Origin: Virgibacillus_P tibetensis
GTDB taxonomy: Bacteria; Bacillota; Bacilli; Bacillales; Amphibacillaceae
DNA: 64,000 nucleotides
Direction of reading: 5' to 3'
Assembly (NCBI RefSeq): GCF_036026595.1
Contig: NZ_JARZFX010000001.1
Span: 496,001-560,000 of the forward strand
The position numbers and the translations under genes are program-made. This document shows, piece by piece, positions 1 through 7,463 of the stretch. The notes beneath the pieces were generated by a model. It was not told the DNA's origin and searched no databases. It worked only from the letters and a program-made list of their open reading frames with translations. Position 1 is the stretch's first letter, and each line of letters begins with the position of its first letter.

Positions 1-74
1 GCGGATTTGCTATCATTATGTTTAATCTAATTGTTGTAAATCTTGTATTAGCAGGACTGCATTCATATGCATAG
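1..74 (+). CDS. resC: ResC, cytochrome c biogenesis protein (C-terminal end only)
   Basis: Only the last 23 codons are present, with the reading frame entering at base 3 and a TAG stop at 72-74. The fragment is a hydrophobic segment ending in GLHSYA, a typical C-terminus of the CcsA/ResC family of membrane haem-handling proteins in system II cytochrome c maturation. The position directly upstream of resD and resE matches the B. subtilis resABCDE order. Most of the protein lies outside the window, so the call rests on this tail and the neighbours. Confidence 0.8.
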   Translation, partial: GFAIIMFNLIVVNLVLAGLHSYA

Positions 75-94
75 ACATTAAATAGTTCTTTTAC

Positions 95-130
95 AAGGTA
101 CCATTTTGATGAATGGTATCTTGTTTTCTT
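95..130 (+). terminator. Intrinsic terminator between resC and resD
   Basis: An 11-bp stem with one G-U pair (95-105 with 112-122) closes a 6-nt loop and is followed by a T-rich tract. It should end or attenuate the resABC transcript, so resDE probably also has its own promoter. Confidence 0.7.
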
Positions 131-190
131 ATACTTTCACGTGCAGGTAGTTTATACTTTATATAACTTCAATTAAGAGGGGGAGCTTAG

Positions 191-907
191 ATGGAAACAA
201 ACGCAAGAATACTGGTAGTAGACGATGAAGATAGAATCCGCAGGTTAATACGTATGTATTTGGAGCGGGAAGACTTTATTGTTGAAGAAGCTGAAAATGG
301 CTCCGAGGCATTGGAGAGTGCACTTAATAATGATTATGATGTTATCCTGTTGGATATCATGATGCCGGAGATGGATGGTATTGAAGTTTGCCAAGAGTTA
401 AGAAAAGAAAAAGCAACTCCAATTATTATGTTGACAGCTAAAGGAGAAGAGGCTAATCGAGTTCAAGGATTTGAGGTTGGTGCGGATGATTATATCGTCA
501 AACCTTTCAGTCCCCGAGAAGTTATTCTTCGTGTTAAAGCACTACTAAGAAGAGTATCTACATCTTCGTTTAACGAAGCAAATTCTGCTACAAGGGACAT
601 ACTTGTATTCCCTCATATAGCGATTGATCATGATGCACACCGCGTAACTGCGGACGGAGTGGAAGTAAGCCTTACCCCGAAAGAATACGAATTGCTGTGT
701 TTCCTGGCGAAATCTCCTGATAAAGTATTTAATCGTGAGCATTTACTTAAAGAGGTATGGCAATATGAATTTTTCGGAGATTTACGAACGGTTGACACAC
801 ATGTCAAAAGGTTGCGTGAGAAGCTAAATAATGTATCCAAAGCAGCTGCAAAAATGATTGTCACTGTATGGGGCGTAGGATATAAATTTGAGGTAGATGA
901 TGAGTAA
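191..907 (+). CDS. resD: ResD, OmpR-family response regulator of aerobic/anaerobic respiration
   Basis: This DNA-binding regulator is phosphorylated by ResE; in B. subtilis ResDE activates cytochrome and anaerobic respiration genes. The 238-residue protein has an N-terminal receiver domain (about 6-118) with acidic residues D11 and D12, phospho-acceptor D55 in LLDIMMPEMDG, T82 and K104. A winged-helix DNA-binding domain occupies about 138-235. A purine-rich ribosome-binding site (GAGGGGGAG) precedes the ATG. The stop overlaps the resE start by one base (TAATG), so the two are translationally coupled. Position after resC supports ResD rather than the similar PhoP or WalR. Confidence 0.93.
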   Translation: METNARILVVDDEDRIRRLIRMYLEREDFIVEEAENGSEALESALNNDYDVILLDIMMPEMDGIEVCQELRKEKATPIIMLTAKGEEANRVQGFEVGADDYIVKPFSPREVILRVKALLRRVSTSSFNEANSATRDILVFPHIAIDHDAHRVTADGVEVSLTPKEYELLCFLAKSPDKVFNREHLLKEVWQYEFFGDLRTVDTHVKRLREKLNNVSKAAAKMIVTVWGVGYKFEVDDE

Positions 908-2670
908 TGTTCTGGCGTAGCGTTGTTGGTAAGCTCGCAATTACTATATTATTGCTTGTTTCTTTCGTATTATTTATTTTAACTATATTGTTACTGGAAT
1001 TCTTCGAAAATTTCCATATTCAAGAAGCAGAAAAAGACATGATGCAAACAGCTACTAAAGTTTCCGTACTAGTAGAGCAGCATGAGGATAAATCCTTGGT
1101 TTTGGAGACAACTGAACGAGTAAAGGATTCTGCCAGCAGAGTTGCCATTATTTTTGATGATGGAGAGTTATGGGTATCTGAAAGCAGCAATCAAAGCTTG
1201 TCAAAATTAGAAGAATATTGGTTGGAAGAAGACGAAGGTTTAGCGGGTGTGTTAACATCCAACGAAGAAGTGAGGGAACAGATAGTTATTCCTGGAAGCG
1301 ATTTAGAGGCAATGATTGTAGGTACACCAATTGGAAATGGTAGAGGAGCTATCTTTGTATACCAATCTTTAGACGTAGTCGATCAAACGAAAGCTGAAAC
1401 TACTAAAATTATATTTCTTGCAGCTGGAATCGCGATTATATTAACAACAATATTTGCCTTTTTTCTATCGACTCGAATTACTTCCCCTCTAATCAAAATG
1501 CGCGAGGCCGCCTTTGATCTGACCAGAGGCGAATTCAACACGAAAGTGCCCATCTTGACGCATGATGAAATTGGGGAATTGGCCATGGCTTTTAATCGGA
1601 TGGGAAGGCAGCTGAAGTTTCATATTAACGCTCTGCACCAAGAAAAAGAACAACTCTCTGGGATTGTCAGTTCTATGGCAGATGGCGTGGTTACCTTGAA
1701 TAGGAATGGTGATATGATAGTAACTAATCCACCGGCAGAGCGTTTTATTGAGGATTGGTACTTTGAAAACAATGTTAAAGTGTCAGGAGAAAAAAGAAAG
1801 TTGCCCAGTGATTTAAATAAGATTCTTCAAGAAGTAATAAGTGGAGAATCTGAAGCACTTCATGAATTAAGTTTACAAGGAAGAAGTTATGTAATGTTGA
1901 TGACTCCATTATACGATCAATCTTATGTTAGGGGAGCAGTAGCGGTCATTCGAGATATGACCGAAGAGAGACGCCTTGATAAGTTGCGTAAAGATTTTAT
2001 TGCTAACGTGTCTCATGAATTGCGAACTCCAATATCAATGCTGCAGGGGTACAGTGAAGCAATTGTTGATAATATAGCTGAAAGCAAAGAAGAAAAAAAT
2101 CAACTGGCACAAATTATTCATGAAGAATCATTGCGTATGGGACGACTTGTTAATGAATTACTGGACTTGGCACGCATGGAGGCAGGACATATACAGCTTA
2201 ATTTAGAAACAATAGATGTTGTCCTTTATGTGGAGAGAATACTGAAAAAATTTACTGGGATTTCTAAGGAAAACAAAATACAATTAACATTATCAACCAA
2301 TGTAACCAATTCAACAGCACAATTCGACCCAGATAGAATAGAACAGGTATTCACAAATCTAATTGATAATGCTATTCGCCATACAGATGAAAATGGGTAT
2401 GTGAAGGTTGATGTGGTTTGTAATGAAAATGGAATTCAAGTAGATATTCAAGACAGTGGAAGTGGTATACCTGAAGAAGATCTTCCATTTGTATTTGAAC
2501 GTTTCTACAAGGCTGATAAGTCAAGGAAACGAAATAAGCAAAAAGGCACTGGCTTAGGTTTAGCAATAGCAAAGAATATTATCGATTCTCATAACGGAAT
2601 AATTACTGTAAAAAGTAAACTTTATCAGGGGACTACTTTTAGTTTTAAAATACCACACACGCATAGTTAA
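907..2670 (+). CDS. resE: ResE, membrane sensor histidine kinase
   Basis: ResE is the kinase partner of ResD and senses respiratory or oxygen-limitation signals in B. subtilis. The 587-residue protein has a first membrane segment at about 9-31, an extracytoplasmic region, a second membrane segment at about 166-187, a HAMP linker (about 189-240) and a PAS-like region (about 248-350). The dimerisation domain carries the phospho-accepting histidine at about 370 in NVSHELRTP. The ATPase domain shows NLIDNAIRHTD, DSGSGIP and GTGLGLAIAK. The start overlaps the resD stop by one base. Length and domain order are normal for the family. Confidence 0.93.
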   Translation: MFWRSVVGKLAITILLLVSFVLFILTILLLEFFENFHIQEAEKDMMQTATKVSVLVEQHEDKSLVLETTERVKDSASRVAIIFDDGELWVSESSNQSLSKLEEYWLEEDEGLAGVLTSNEEVREQIVIPGSDLEAMIVGTPIGNGRGAIFVYQSLDVVDQTKAETTKIIFLAAGIAIILTTIFAFFLSTRITSPLIKMREAAFDLTRGEFNTKVPILTHDEIGELAMAFNRMGRQLKFHINALHQEKEQLSGIVSSMADGVVTLNRNGDMIVTNPPAERFIEDWYFENNVKVSGEKRKLPSDLNKILQEVISGESEALHELSLQGRSYVMLMTPLYDQSYVRGAVAVIRDMTEERRLDKLRKDFIANVSHELRTPISMLQGYSEAIVDNIAESKEEKNQLAQIIHEESLRMGRLVNELLDLARMEAGHIQLNLETIDVVLYVERILKKFTGISKENKIQLTLSTNVTNSTAQFDPDRIEQVFTNLIDNAIRHTDENGYVKVDVVCNENGIQVDIQDSGSGIPEEDLPFVFERFYKADKSRKRNKQKGTGLGLAIAKNIIDSHNGIITVKSKLYQGTTFSFKIPHTHS

Positions 2671-2735
2671 ATCTGTTTCGTTCAATCAGAATATGATATG
2701 ATGTAAAATGTACTTAAAATTGAATGTAATTATTT

Positions 2736-2897
2736 GGGAAATGGTGTATTAACTTAAAAGGGAATCCAGTGAAAAGCTGGAGCTGTCCTCGCAACTGTAA
2801 TTGATATACGAAATAAGCATGTAACCACTGTATGTTTGTCATATGGGAAGGGCTTAAAGTAGGTAATTATCATAAGTCAGTAGACCTGCCATTACCC
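2736..2897 (+). promoter_or_regulatory. Cobalamin (B12) riboswitch aptamer
   Basis: The conserved adenosylcobalamin aptamer blocks are present: AAAAGGGAAT near 2755, the CTCGCAACTGTAA block ending at 2800, a CCACTG element at 2825-2830, GGGAAGG near 2844, and the B12 box AAGTCAGTAGACCTGCC at 2874-2890. The outer stem P1 can form between 2736-2744 and 2889-2897 with one mismatch. A terminator sits about 90 nt downstream, which suggests transcriptional control. Its target is the lipoprotein plus ECF S-component pair that follows. It would repress the pair when B12 is plentiful (family knowledge). Confidence 0.93.
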
Positions 2898-2982
2898 ACT
2901 GTTTCAATGCTTCGAGGATATGAGCGTTTGGGACAACCGGATACATATATGCATAAAAGTTTAACTATGTTTCGTTTGTCTT

Positions 2983-3016
2983 AAAGGCTGGCTCTTCAAG
3001 GGAGCTAGTCTTTTTT
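2983..3016 (+). terminator. Riboswitch expression-platform terminator
   Basis: A 9-bp stem (2986-2994 with 3002-3010, two G-U pairs) extends through an A3/T3 match and is followed by six T residues. It lies between the B12 aptamer and the lipoprotein gene, as expected for a ligand-controlled transcription terminator. Confidence 0.85.
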
Positions 3017-3094
3017 ATTATGTGGATTTGTATTTTACGGTTCCAACATGCTACATTCCTAACACTAGAACAAACAATAACTGGAGGTTGGAAA

Positions 3095-3511
3095 ATGAAT
3101 AAATGGATTTTACGCTTAGCATCATTATTAGTAGTTGTTGGTCTATTAACGGCTTGTGGTACAGACAATGAGAGCCAGGAAGATGCACCAGAACAATCGG
3201 AAAATAACCAGGCAGAAGAGCAAAGTGAAGAAGTTGTTATCACTATTTCAGAAAATGAAGGCGAAGAAGTAATTACAGAAAAGGAAATTACAATTGAAGA
3301 AAATGCAATTTTAATGGAAGTTATGAAAGAAAACTTCGAGATTGAAGAGGAAGGTGGCTTTATCAATTCCATTGAAGGTGTTAAACCTGAAGAGGACGAG
3401 CAAAGAGCATGGATGTACTTTGTGAATGATGAAGCGGCGCTAGTGGGTGCTCAGGAATATGAATTAACTCCTGGAGACAAGGTAACCTTTGATTTACAAG
3501 CCTGGGATTGA
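3095..3511 (+). CDS. DUF4430-type lipoprotein, probable cobalamin-binding component
   Basis: The 138-residue protein has a lipoprotein signal (hydrophobic 8-20, lipobox LTAC with Cys21), an acidic low-complexity linker (about 24-48), and a C-terminal domain of about 85 residues. That domain resembles the DUF4430/transcobalamin-like C-terminal fold in its ITIEENAILMEVM and GDKVTFDLQAW segments. It sits directly under a B12 riboswitch and 5 bp before an ECF S-component, so I infer it captures cobalamin outside the membrane. The ATG at 3095 follows a GGAGG site at 3083-3087; an upstream in-frame start at 3020 has no such site. Domain assignment is from memory; binding is inferred from context. 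Confidence 0.72.
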   Translation: MNKWILRLASLLVVVGLLTACGTDNESQEDAPEQSENNQAEEQSEEVVITISENEGEEVITEKEITIEENAILMEVMKENFEIEEEGGFINSIEGVKPEEDEQRAWMYFVNDEAALVGAQEYELTPGDKVTFDLQAWD

Positions 3512-3516
3512 TTTAG

Positions 3517-4032
3517 GTGAATATCTATAAATTAACATTAATTGCATTACTTGCAGCACTTGCTGTTGTTGGAAGGGTGACATTTTCCTTTTTACCAAGT
3601 GTTCAACCTGTAACAGCCTTAATAATTATTTGTGGATTGATTCTCGGCCCATTTGCTGCTGTTGTGTTAGCATTTCTAACAACATTCCTATCCAACATGA
3701 TGCTGGGTATGGGTATATGGGCAATTTGGCAAGTAGTATCATGGTCACTGATTGGATTACTGAGTGGTTTGATAGGTAAAATCCCAGGAAGGAAACCCCT
3801 GTTGGTCATTATTATATTTGCTGTCTTTAGCGGATATCTATACGGCTTTTTAATCTCTCTGACGAGTTATCAAATAACTGGGAAATTCCTTCCTTACTAC
3901 CTTGCTGGCCTGCCATTTGATACCAATCATGCTATAGGTAATGCTGTTTTTATAATTATTCTTTATCCATTAATAGCTCATTTTTTTAAAAAGTATGCAG
4001 ACAAACGATTCACGATTCAAAATACCAGCTAA
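3517..4032 (+). CDS. ECF transporter S-component, probable vitamin B12 uptake
   Basis: This 171-residue integral membrane protein has five or six hydrophobic segments and the small size typical of substrate-binding S-components of energy-coupling factor transporters. No ATPase or T-subunit lies nearby, so it would have to share a housekeeping EcfAA'T module (family knowledge). The B12 riboswitch and lipoprotein upstream make cobalamin the likely substrate; this is inference. The GTG start at 3517 follows the lipoprotein stop by only 5 bp with a weak ribosome-binding site, which suggests coupling. The stop lies inside the terminator hairpin. Confidence 0.72.
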   Translation: MNIYKLTLIALLAALAVVGRVTFSFLPSVQPVTALIIICGLILGPFAAVVLAFLTTFLSNMMLGMGIWAIWQVVSWSLIGLLSGLIGKIPGRKPLLVIIIFAVFSGYLYGFLISLTSYQITGKFLPYYLAGLPFDTNHAIGNAVFIIILYPLIAHFFKKYADKRFTIQNTS

Positions 4033-4051
4033 ATAAGTTGGTATTTTTTCT
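4019..4051 (+). terminator. Terminator of the B12 uptake pair
   Basis: A 12-bp stem with one G-U pair (4019-4030 with 4036-4047) and a 5-nt loop runs into a T tract. It overlaps the end of the S-component gene and separates it from sigX. Confidence 0.8.
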
Positions 4052-4083
4052 TTTTCTAATTTATAGTTAAATAGAAAGTAAAG

Positions 4084-4110
4084 TGTAACATTCTTGTGCC
4101 AGCAAACGAC
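4084..4110 (+). promoter_or_regulatory. SigX-dependent autoregulatory promoter
   Basis: TGTAAC at 4084-4089 is followed by exactly 17 nt and CGAC at 4107-4110. This is the extracytoplasmic-function consensus described for B. subtilis SigX. It lies 25 bp upstream of the sigX ATG, implying that SigX drives its own operon. It also rules out the in-frame GTG at 4096, which would lie upstream of the transcription start. Confidence 0.8.
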
Positions 4111-4134
4111 TATTTAGGTGAACGGAGGATCTTT

Positions 4135-4668
4135 ATGAAGGTCATGTTCGAGGATTTATATGACAAATACCACCAGGATTTATTCCAATTTATTTTTTAT
4201 ATGGTAAAAGACAAACCACTAACTGAAGATCTTATTCAAGAAGTTTATATAAAGGTTTTAAAATCGTATGAGAACTTTAAAGGGGAGAGCAGTGAAAAAA
4301 CCTGGCTGTTTTCAATTGCACGGCATGTTACCATTGATTATTTCCGTTCCCAAAGCAGAAAAAGAAAAAGAATACTTGAATTCTTTGATTGGAGTGAAAA
4401 AGGAGAGCATATTCAGGACAGTAAACCTTTACCCGAAGATGTTGCTATTCAAAATGAAGAACTTTCGAGAATTTATACTTATTTAGATAAATGTACAGTT
4501 GATCAAAAGAGCGTGCTGATACTAAGATATATCCAATCTTTCTCCATTCAGGAAACAGCAGATATACTAAATTTTAGTGTCAGCAAAGTAAAAACCACCC
4601 AGCATCGAGGCTTGAAAGCTGTGAAGAATCTTTTTTTAGACGATCAGGAGAGGGGAGGAGATCAGTAA
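4135..4668 (+). CDS. sigX: SigX, ECF RNA polymerase sigma factor
   Basis: The 177-residue sigma factor has region 2 near the N-terminus (EDLIQEVYIKVLKSYENF and WLFSIARHVTIDYFR) and region 4 near the C-terminus (SIQETADILNFSVSKVKTTQHRG split across the helix-turn-helix). SigX in B. subtilis responds to cell-envelope stress and alters surface charge and lipid composition. GGAGG at 4123-4127 precedes the ATG at 4135. The stop overlaps the rsiX start (TAATG). Gene order resDE-(insert)-sigX-rsiX supports SigX over other ECF sigmas. Confidence 0.88.
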   Translation: MKVMFEDLYDKYHQDLFQFIFYMVKDKPLTEDLIQEVYIKVLKSYENFKGESSEKTWLFSIARHVTIDYFRSQSRKRKRILEFFDWSEKGEHIQDSKPLPEDVAIQNEELSRIYTYLDKCTVDQKSVLILRYIQSFSIQETADILNFSVSKVKTTQHRGLKAVKNLFLDDQERGGDQ

Positions 4669-5849
4669 TGAAGAATAGAGACAGAGAAGACCAGCATGTA
4701 ATAGATCTATTAAAACAAATGCCAACAGTAAAAGATGATACAGATAAAAATGATTTATATAGAAGCATCTCTTCCCAATTAGAAACTCGGGGCAGAAAGA
4801 AACAGAGAACCAAAAAAGTCGTGCCCTTATTCGCTACTTTAGTTGCTGTTACTATTTTAATTATCATGATTCCTACCCTTTTTAATACAAGTAATAACTT
4901 TCAAACAAGCGAAGATTCTGCCGATATGTTACGCCAGGAATCAGGTAGTGAAAGTATAATAGAAGAATTAAATGAAAACAATCTGTATATGGAGGAATCT
5001 GCTGATTCTGATGAAGATGAAGGAGAAATAACTAAGACGGAACCAGGTCCAGAAAGTTATGTCTTGCAAAAAGCGGATGATCAATCTCTAATAGTTCACG
5101 CCGCAATTACAGATGATCAGCAACAGTATGTCATTCCTTTATCTATTATTTTACCTGAGACTGAGGATCTTAATACGTATTATAATCAACTAGAGAGTCA
5201 CATAAAACAATCTGGGGTGAATGAACAGGATTACTTATTCGAAGGAATTGAATTTATCATAGACCAGGCTAACGAACAGGTAGTTATGGATTTACCAGAA
5301 GATTTTTCTATAGGCCATGGATCGACCAGGGAATATATATTCAATCGGATGCTGACAACCATGTTTAGTCCTTATGGTATAGAAAAGGTTACTTTTGAAA
5401 CTGAAGATAATGAGGAAGCAGATCTTGGGTCACTTGGTTCTTTTAAGGAAATGGCTATTGAACCAATAGGGGAAGCTTTTTATAAATTATATAAATCCAA
5501 GGCAAAGAACTTGTTGGTCCCCATTCCAAATTATGAGCAATTCACAATTCATGAAGCACTAAATGAGTTGAAAAATACAGAAGAATCATTCGACGTTTAT
5601 CAAACAGTCCCTGATTATATTGAATTTTCAACCGAAAGTATGGATGGCGAACTTGTTATAACATTATCTGAAGAAACAACTTTAACAAATGATCAAGAAA
5701 ACGCTACAATGATTGAGGCAATATTAATGACTGCAGGAAGTTATGGGTATGACTTTGTACGATTTGAAAATATAACAAACGATCAATTGGGTATTTACAA
5801 TATAGACGAATCTATTCGTATACCAGCTGCAGTAAACCCTATTTATTAA
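4668..5849 (+). CDS. rsiX: RsiX, membrane anti-sigma factor of SigX
   Basis: The 393-residue protein has a cytoplasmic N-terminus of about 50 residues, one membrane segment at about 51-72, and a large acidic extracytoplasmic domain. This topology fits a regulator that holds SigX inactive at the membrane. A one-base overlap couples it to sigX, as expected for a sigma/anti-sigma pair. Sequence similarity in this family is weak, so the call relies mainly on position and topology. Its length is similar to the B. subtilis protein. Confidence 0.82.
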   Translation: MKNRDREDQHVIDLLKQMPTVKDDTDKNDLYRSISSQLETRGRKKQRTKKVVPLFATLVAVTILIIMIPTLFNTSNNFQTSEDSADMLRQESGSESIIEELNENNLYMEESADSDEDEGEITKTEPGPESYVLQKADDQSLIVHAAITDDQQQYVIPLSIILPETEDLNTYYNQLESHIKQSGVNEQDYLFEGIEFIIDQANEQVVMDLPEDFSIGHGSTREYIFNRMLTTMFSPYGIEKVTFETEDNEEADLGSLGSFKEMAIEPIGEAFYKLYKSKAKNLLVPIPNYEQFTIHEALNELKNTEESFDVYQTVPDYIEFSTESMDGELVITLSEETTLTNDQENATMIEAILMTAGSYGYDFVRFENITNDQLGIYNIDESIRIPAAVNPIY

Positions 5850-5872
5850 GGTAATGAACAAAAGCGCTAAGT

Positions 5873-5920
5873 AAAAGTGTTTTAGAAAATAGTTTATTTT
5901 CTAAAACACTTTTGACTTTT
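5873..5920. terminator. Bidirectional terminator between rsiX and fer
   Basis: A perfect 19-bp inverted repeat (5873-5891 with 5895-5913) with a 3-nt loop is flanked by A-rich and T-rich sides. It can terminate both rsiX (plus) and fer (minus), which converge here. Confidence 0.85.
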
Positions 5921-5981
5921 ATATCTTCACATTCTAGTATAGAGTAGAACATGTATATGGTGTATCAGTAAGGACTGCGGT

Positions 5982-6233
5982 TTACTCCTCATATTTCAAA
6001 GGATCACCATCAAAAGGCATATTCGAAAGCTTAATTGAATCGGTTGGACAACCTTGGTATGCATCAATCGCATCTTCTTCCAGGTTATCCGGAATGCTAG
6101 AAGTTCCTTTATTTCTATCTATAACGACATAAGCTATTCCTTCATCGTCATAATCATATATGTCAGGCGCAGAAGCACCACAAGCACCGCAGGCAATACA
6201 TGTTTCTTTATCCACAATTGTGTACTTTGGCAT
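5982..6233 (-). CDS. fer: Ferredoxin Fer, single [4Fe-4S] type
   Basis: The 83-residue acidic protein carries one [4Fe-4S] cluster, with ligands Cys12, Cys15 and Cys18 in CIACGAC and Cys62 in GCPTDSIK. It is a low-potential electron carrier; in B. subtilis it serves the P450 BioI among other partners. The open frame extends 43 codons upstream, but the start at 6233 follows a strong TAAGGAGG site at about 6241-6248 (minus strand) and gives the standard family N-terminus. It is transcribed divergently from ypbB. Confidence 0.93.
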   Translation of the reverse strand: MPKYTIVDKETCIACGACGASAPDIYDYDDEGIAYVVIDRNKGTSSIPDNLEEDAIDAYQGCPTDSIKLSNMPFDGDPLKYEE

Positions 6234-6269
6234 ACAATATACCTCCTTAGAGGATTTACCCCTGAGTTC

Positions 6270-6299
6270 ATTGTAAAACTGATTAACCAGTTTTACAAT
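6270..6299. promoter_or_regulatory. Palindrome in the fer-ypbB divergent intergenic region
   Basis: A perfect 12-bp inverted repeat (6270-6281 with 6288-6299) with a 6-nt spacer lies between the divergent fer and ypbB genes. It has no T tract on either side, so it does not look like a terminator. It could be an operator or an RNA hairpin in the fer leader. The function is unknown. Confidence 0.45.
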
Positions 6300-6394
6300 A
6301 TAGGATAACTGACAACAGCCTTTTTTTTGTACTTCAGCTTGTATCGGATATAAAAAGTTCACAATTAGTACAAATCCTACGTAGAGGAGGTACC

Positions 6395-7462
6395 TTGCAG
6401 GTGCTATTTGAAGGAATTATTCTTACATGCAGTACAAGGATAAAAACGGAACGTACAGCTGCCGCAATATTTCACATAGTCAGTGGGAAGAAATCTATAC
6501 AAACCATACAGGATATTCGAATGTTCGAACTAGAAGACTTTTACGGTATATTTAAGAACCTGCCAAAACCTGTATTTGACAAAAAAATCAATGAGCTGGA
6601 CAAACTTGGCTTACTCCAGGAAAAGGAAAAATCGGCTTATGATATTACTAAATCAGGAAAAGAATGGTTAGAACGAAACAGCTCAAATTTACCACTGGAT
6701 TATTATAATGGACTTCATTACAGCAATACAGCAGAAGTATATAATGAGCGGTTAACATTACTCATACAAACACTGACCAACAGTAAAAAAAGTAATTTCG
6801 CTTTTATACCAGTAATTGAAAACTCATCAGTTGAAAAATGGGTAAAATTCCATTATAAAGAAATGAAGGTACATGAAGCCCGGTTATTATCATCTATTTA
6901 TAACGAATTGAGAAGTCTGTTGCGTCATTTCTCTAATCAAGAAGCTGAGTTATTTGTCGAGCGATTAACCGGATATAGAAATTATGGAAAAAGTATTAAT
7001 CAGTTGGCTGATAAGTATCAAATGACGAATGTGGATGTAAAACTTGTATTAACAGGAATGTTTCACCGCATGTTGCACTTTATCCAGCAAGAAAGAGATA
7101 ATTATAAATTTATGTCATTTATAATTAATGACATATTTCATACTGCTCTAATCACACACTCTGCTAATACTACTTATTTTTATTTAAAAAAAGCCTGTAC
7201 TATTGAAGAAATTGCACAGATTAGAGGATTAAAATACAACACGATTTATGATCATATCGTGGAAATTGCTTTATATGATCCGGACTTTCCTTTAACTAAT
7301 TATGTTCCTAAACACTACCAAAAGGAAATTATGAAAGCATTTAATGCTACAAGTTCGTTTAAATTAAAAACTATTAAACAGTTGGTGGCTGGAGATATCA
7401 GTTATTTTCAAATTCGCTTAGTATTGGCTTCAGCCAAAAATCTACTTGAATCAGGTGATTAA
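6395..7462 (+). CDS. ypbB: YpbB, helix-turn-helix protein paired with RecS helicase
   Basis: The 355-residue protein has a C-terminal helix-turn-helix region (about 255-350, including TIEEIAQIRGLKYNTIYDHI) of the type found in YpbB and RQC-associated proteins, plus an N-terminal winged-helix-like part. No enzyme motif is visible. It is encoded immediately upstream of and overlapping the RecQ-like helicase RecS in Bacillaceae, so a helicase-linked DNA-binding role is inferred. The TTG start at 6395 follows a strong GAGGAGG site (6384-6390). Confidence 0.82.
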   Translation: MQVLFEGIILTCSTRIKTERTAAAIFHIVSGKKSIQTIQDIRMFELEDFYGIFKNLPKPVFDKKINELDKLGLLQEKEKSAYDITKSGKEWLERNSSNLPLDYYNGLHYSNTAEVYNERLTLLIQTLTNSKKSNFAFIPVIENSSVEKWVKFHYKEMKVHEARLLSSIYNELRSLLRHFSNQEAELFVERLTGYRNYGKSINQLADKYQMTNVDVKLVLTGMFHRMLHFIQQERDNYKFMSFIINDIFHTALITHSANTTYFYLKKACTIEEIAQIRGLKYNTIYDHIVEIALYDPDFPLTNYVPKHYQKEIMKAFNATSSFKLKTIKQLVAGDISYFQIRLVLASAKNLLESGD

Positions 7463-7463
7463 A

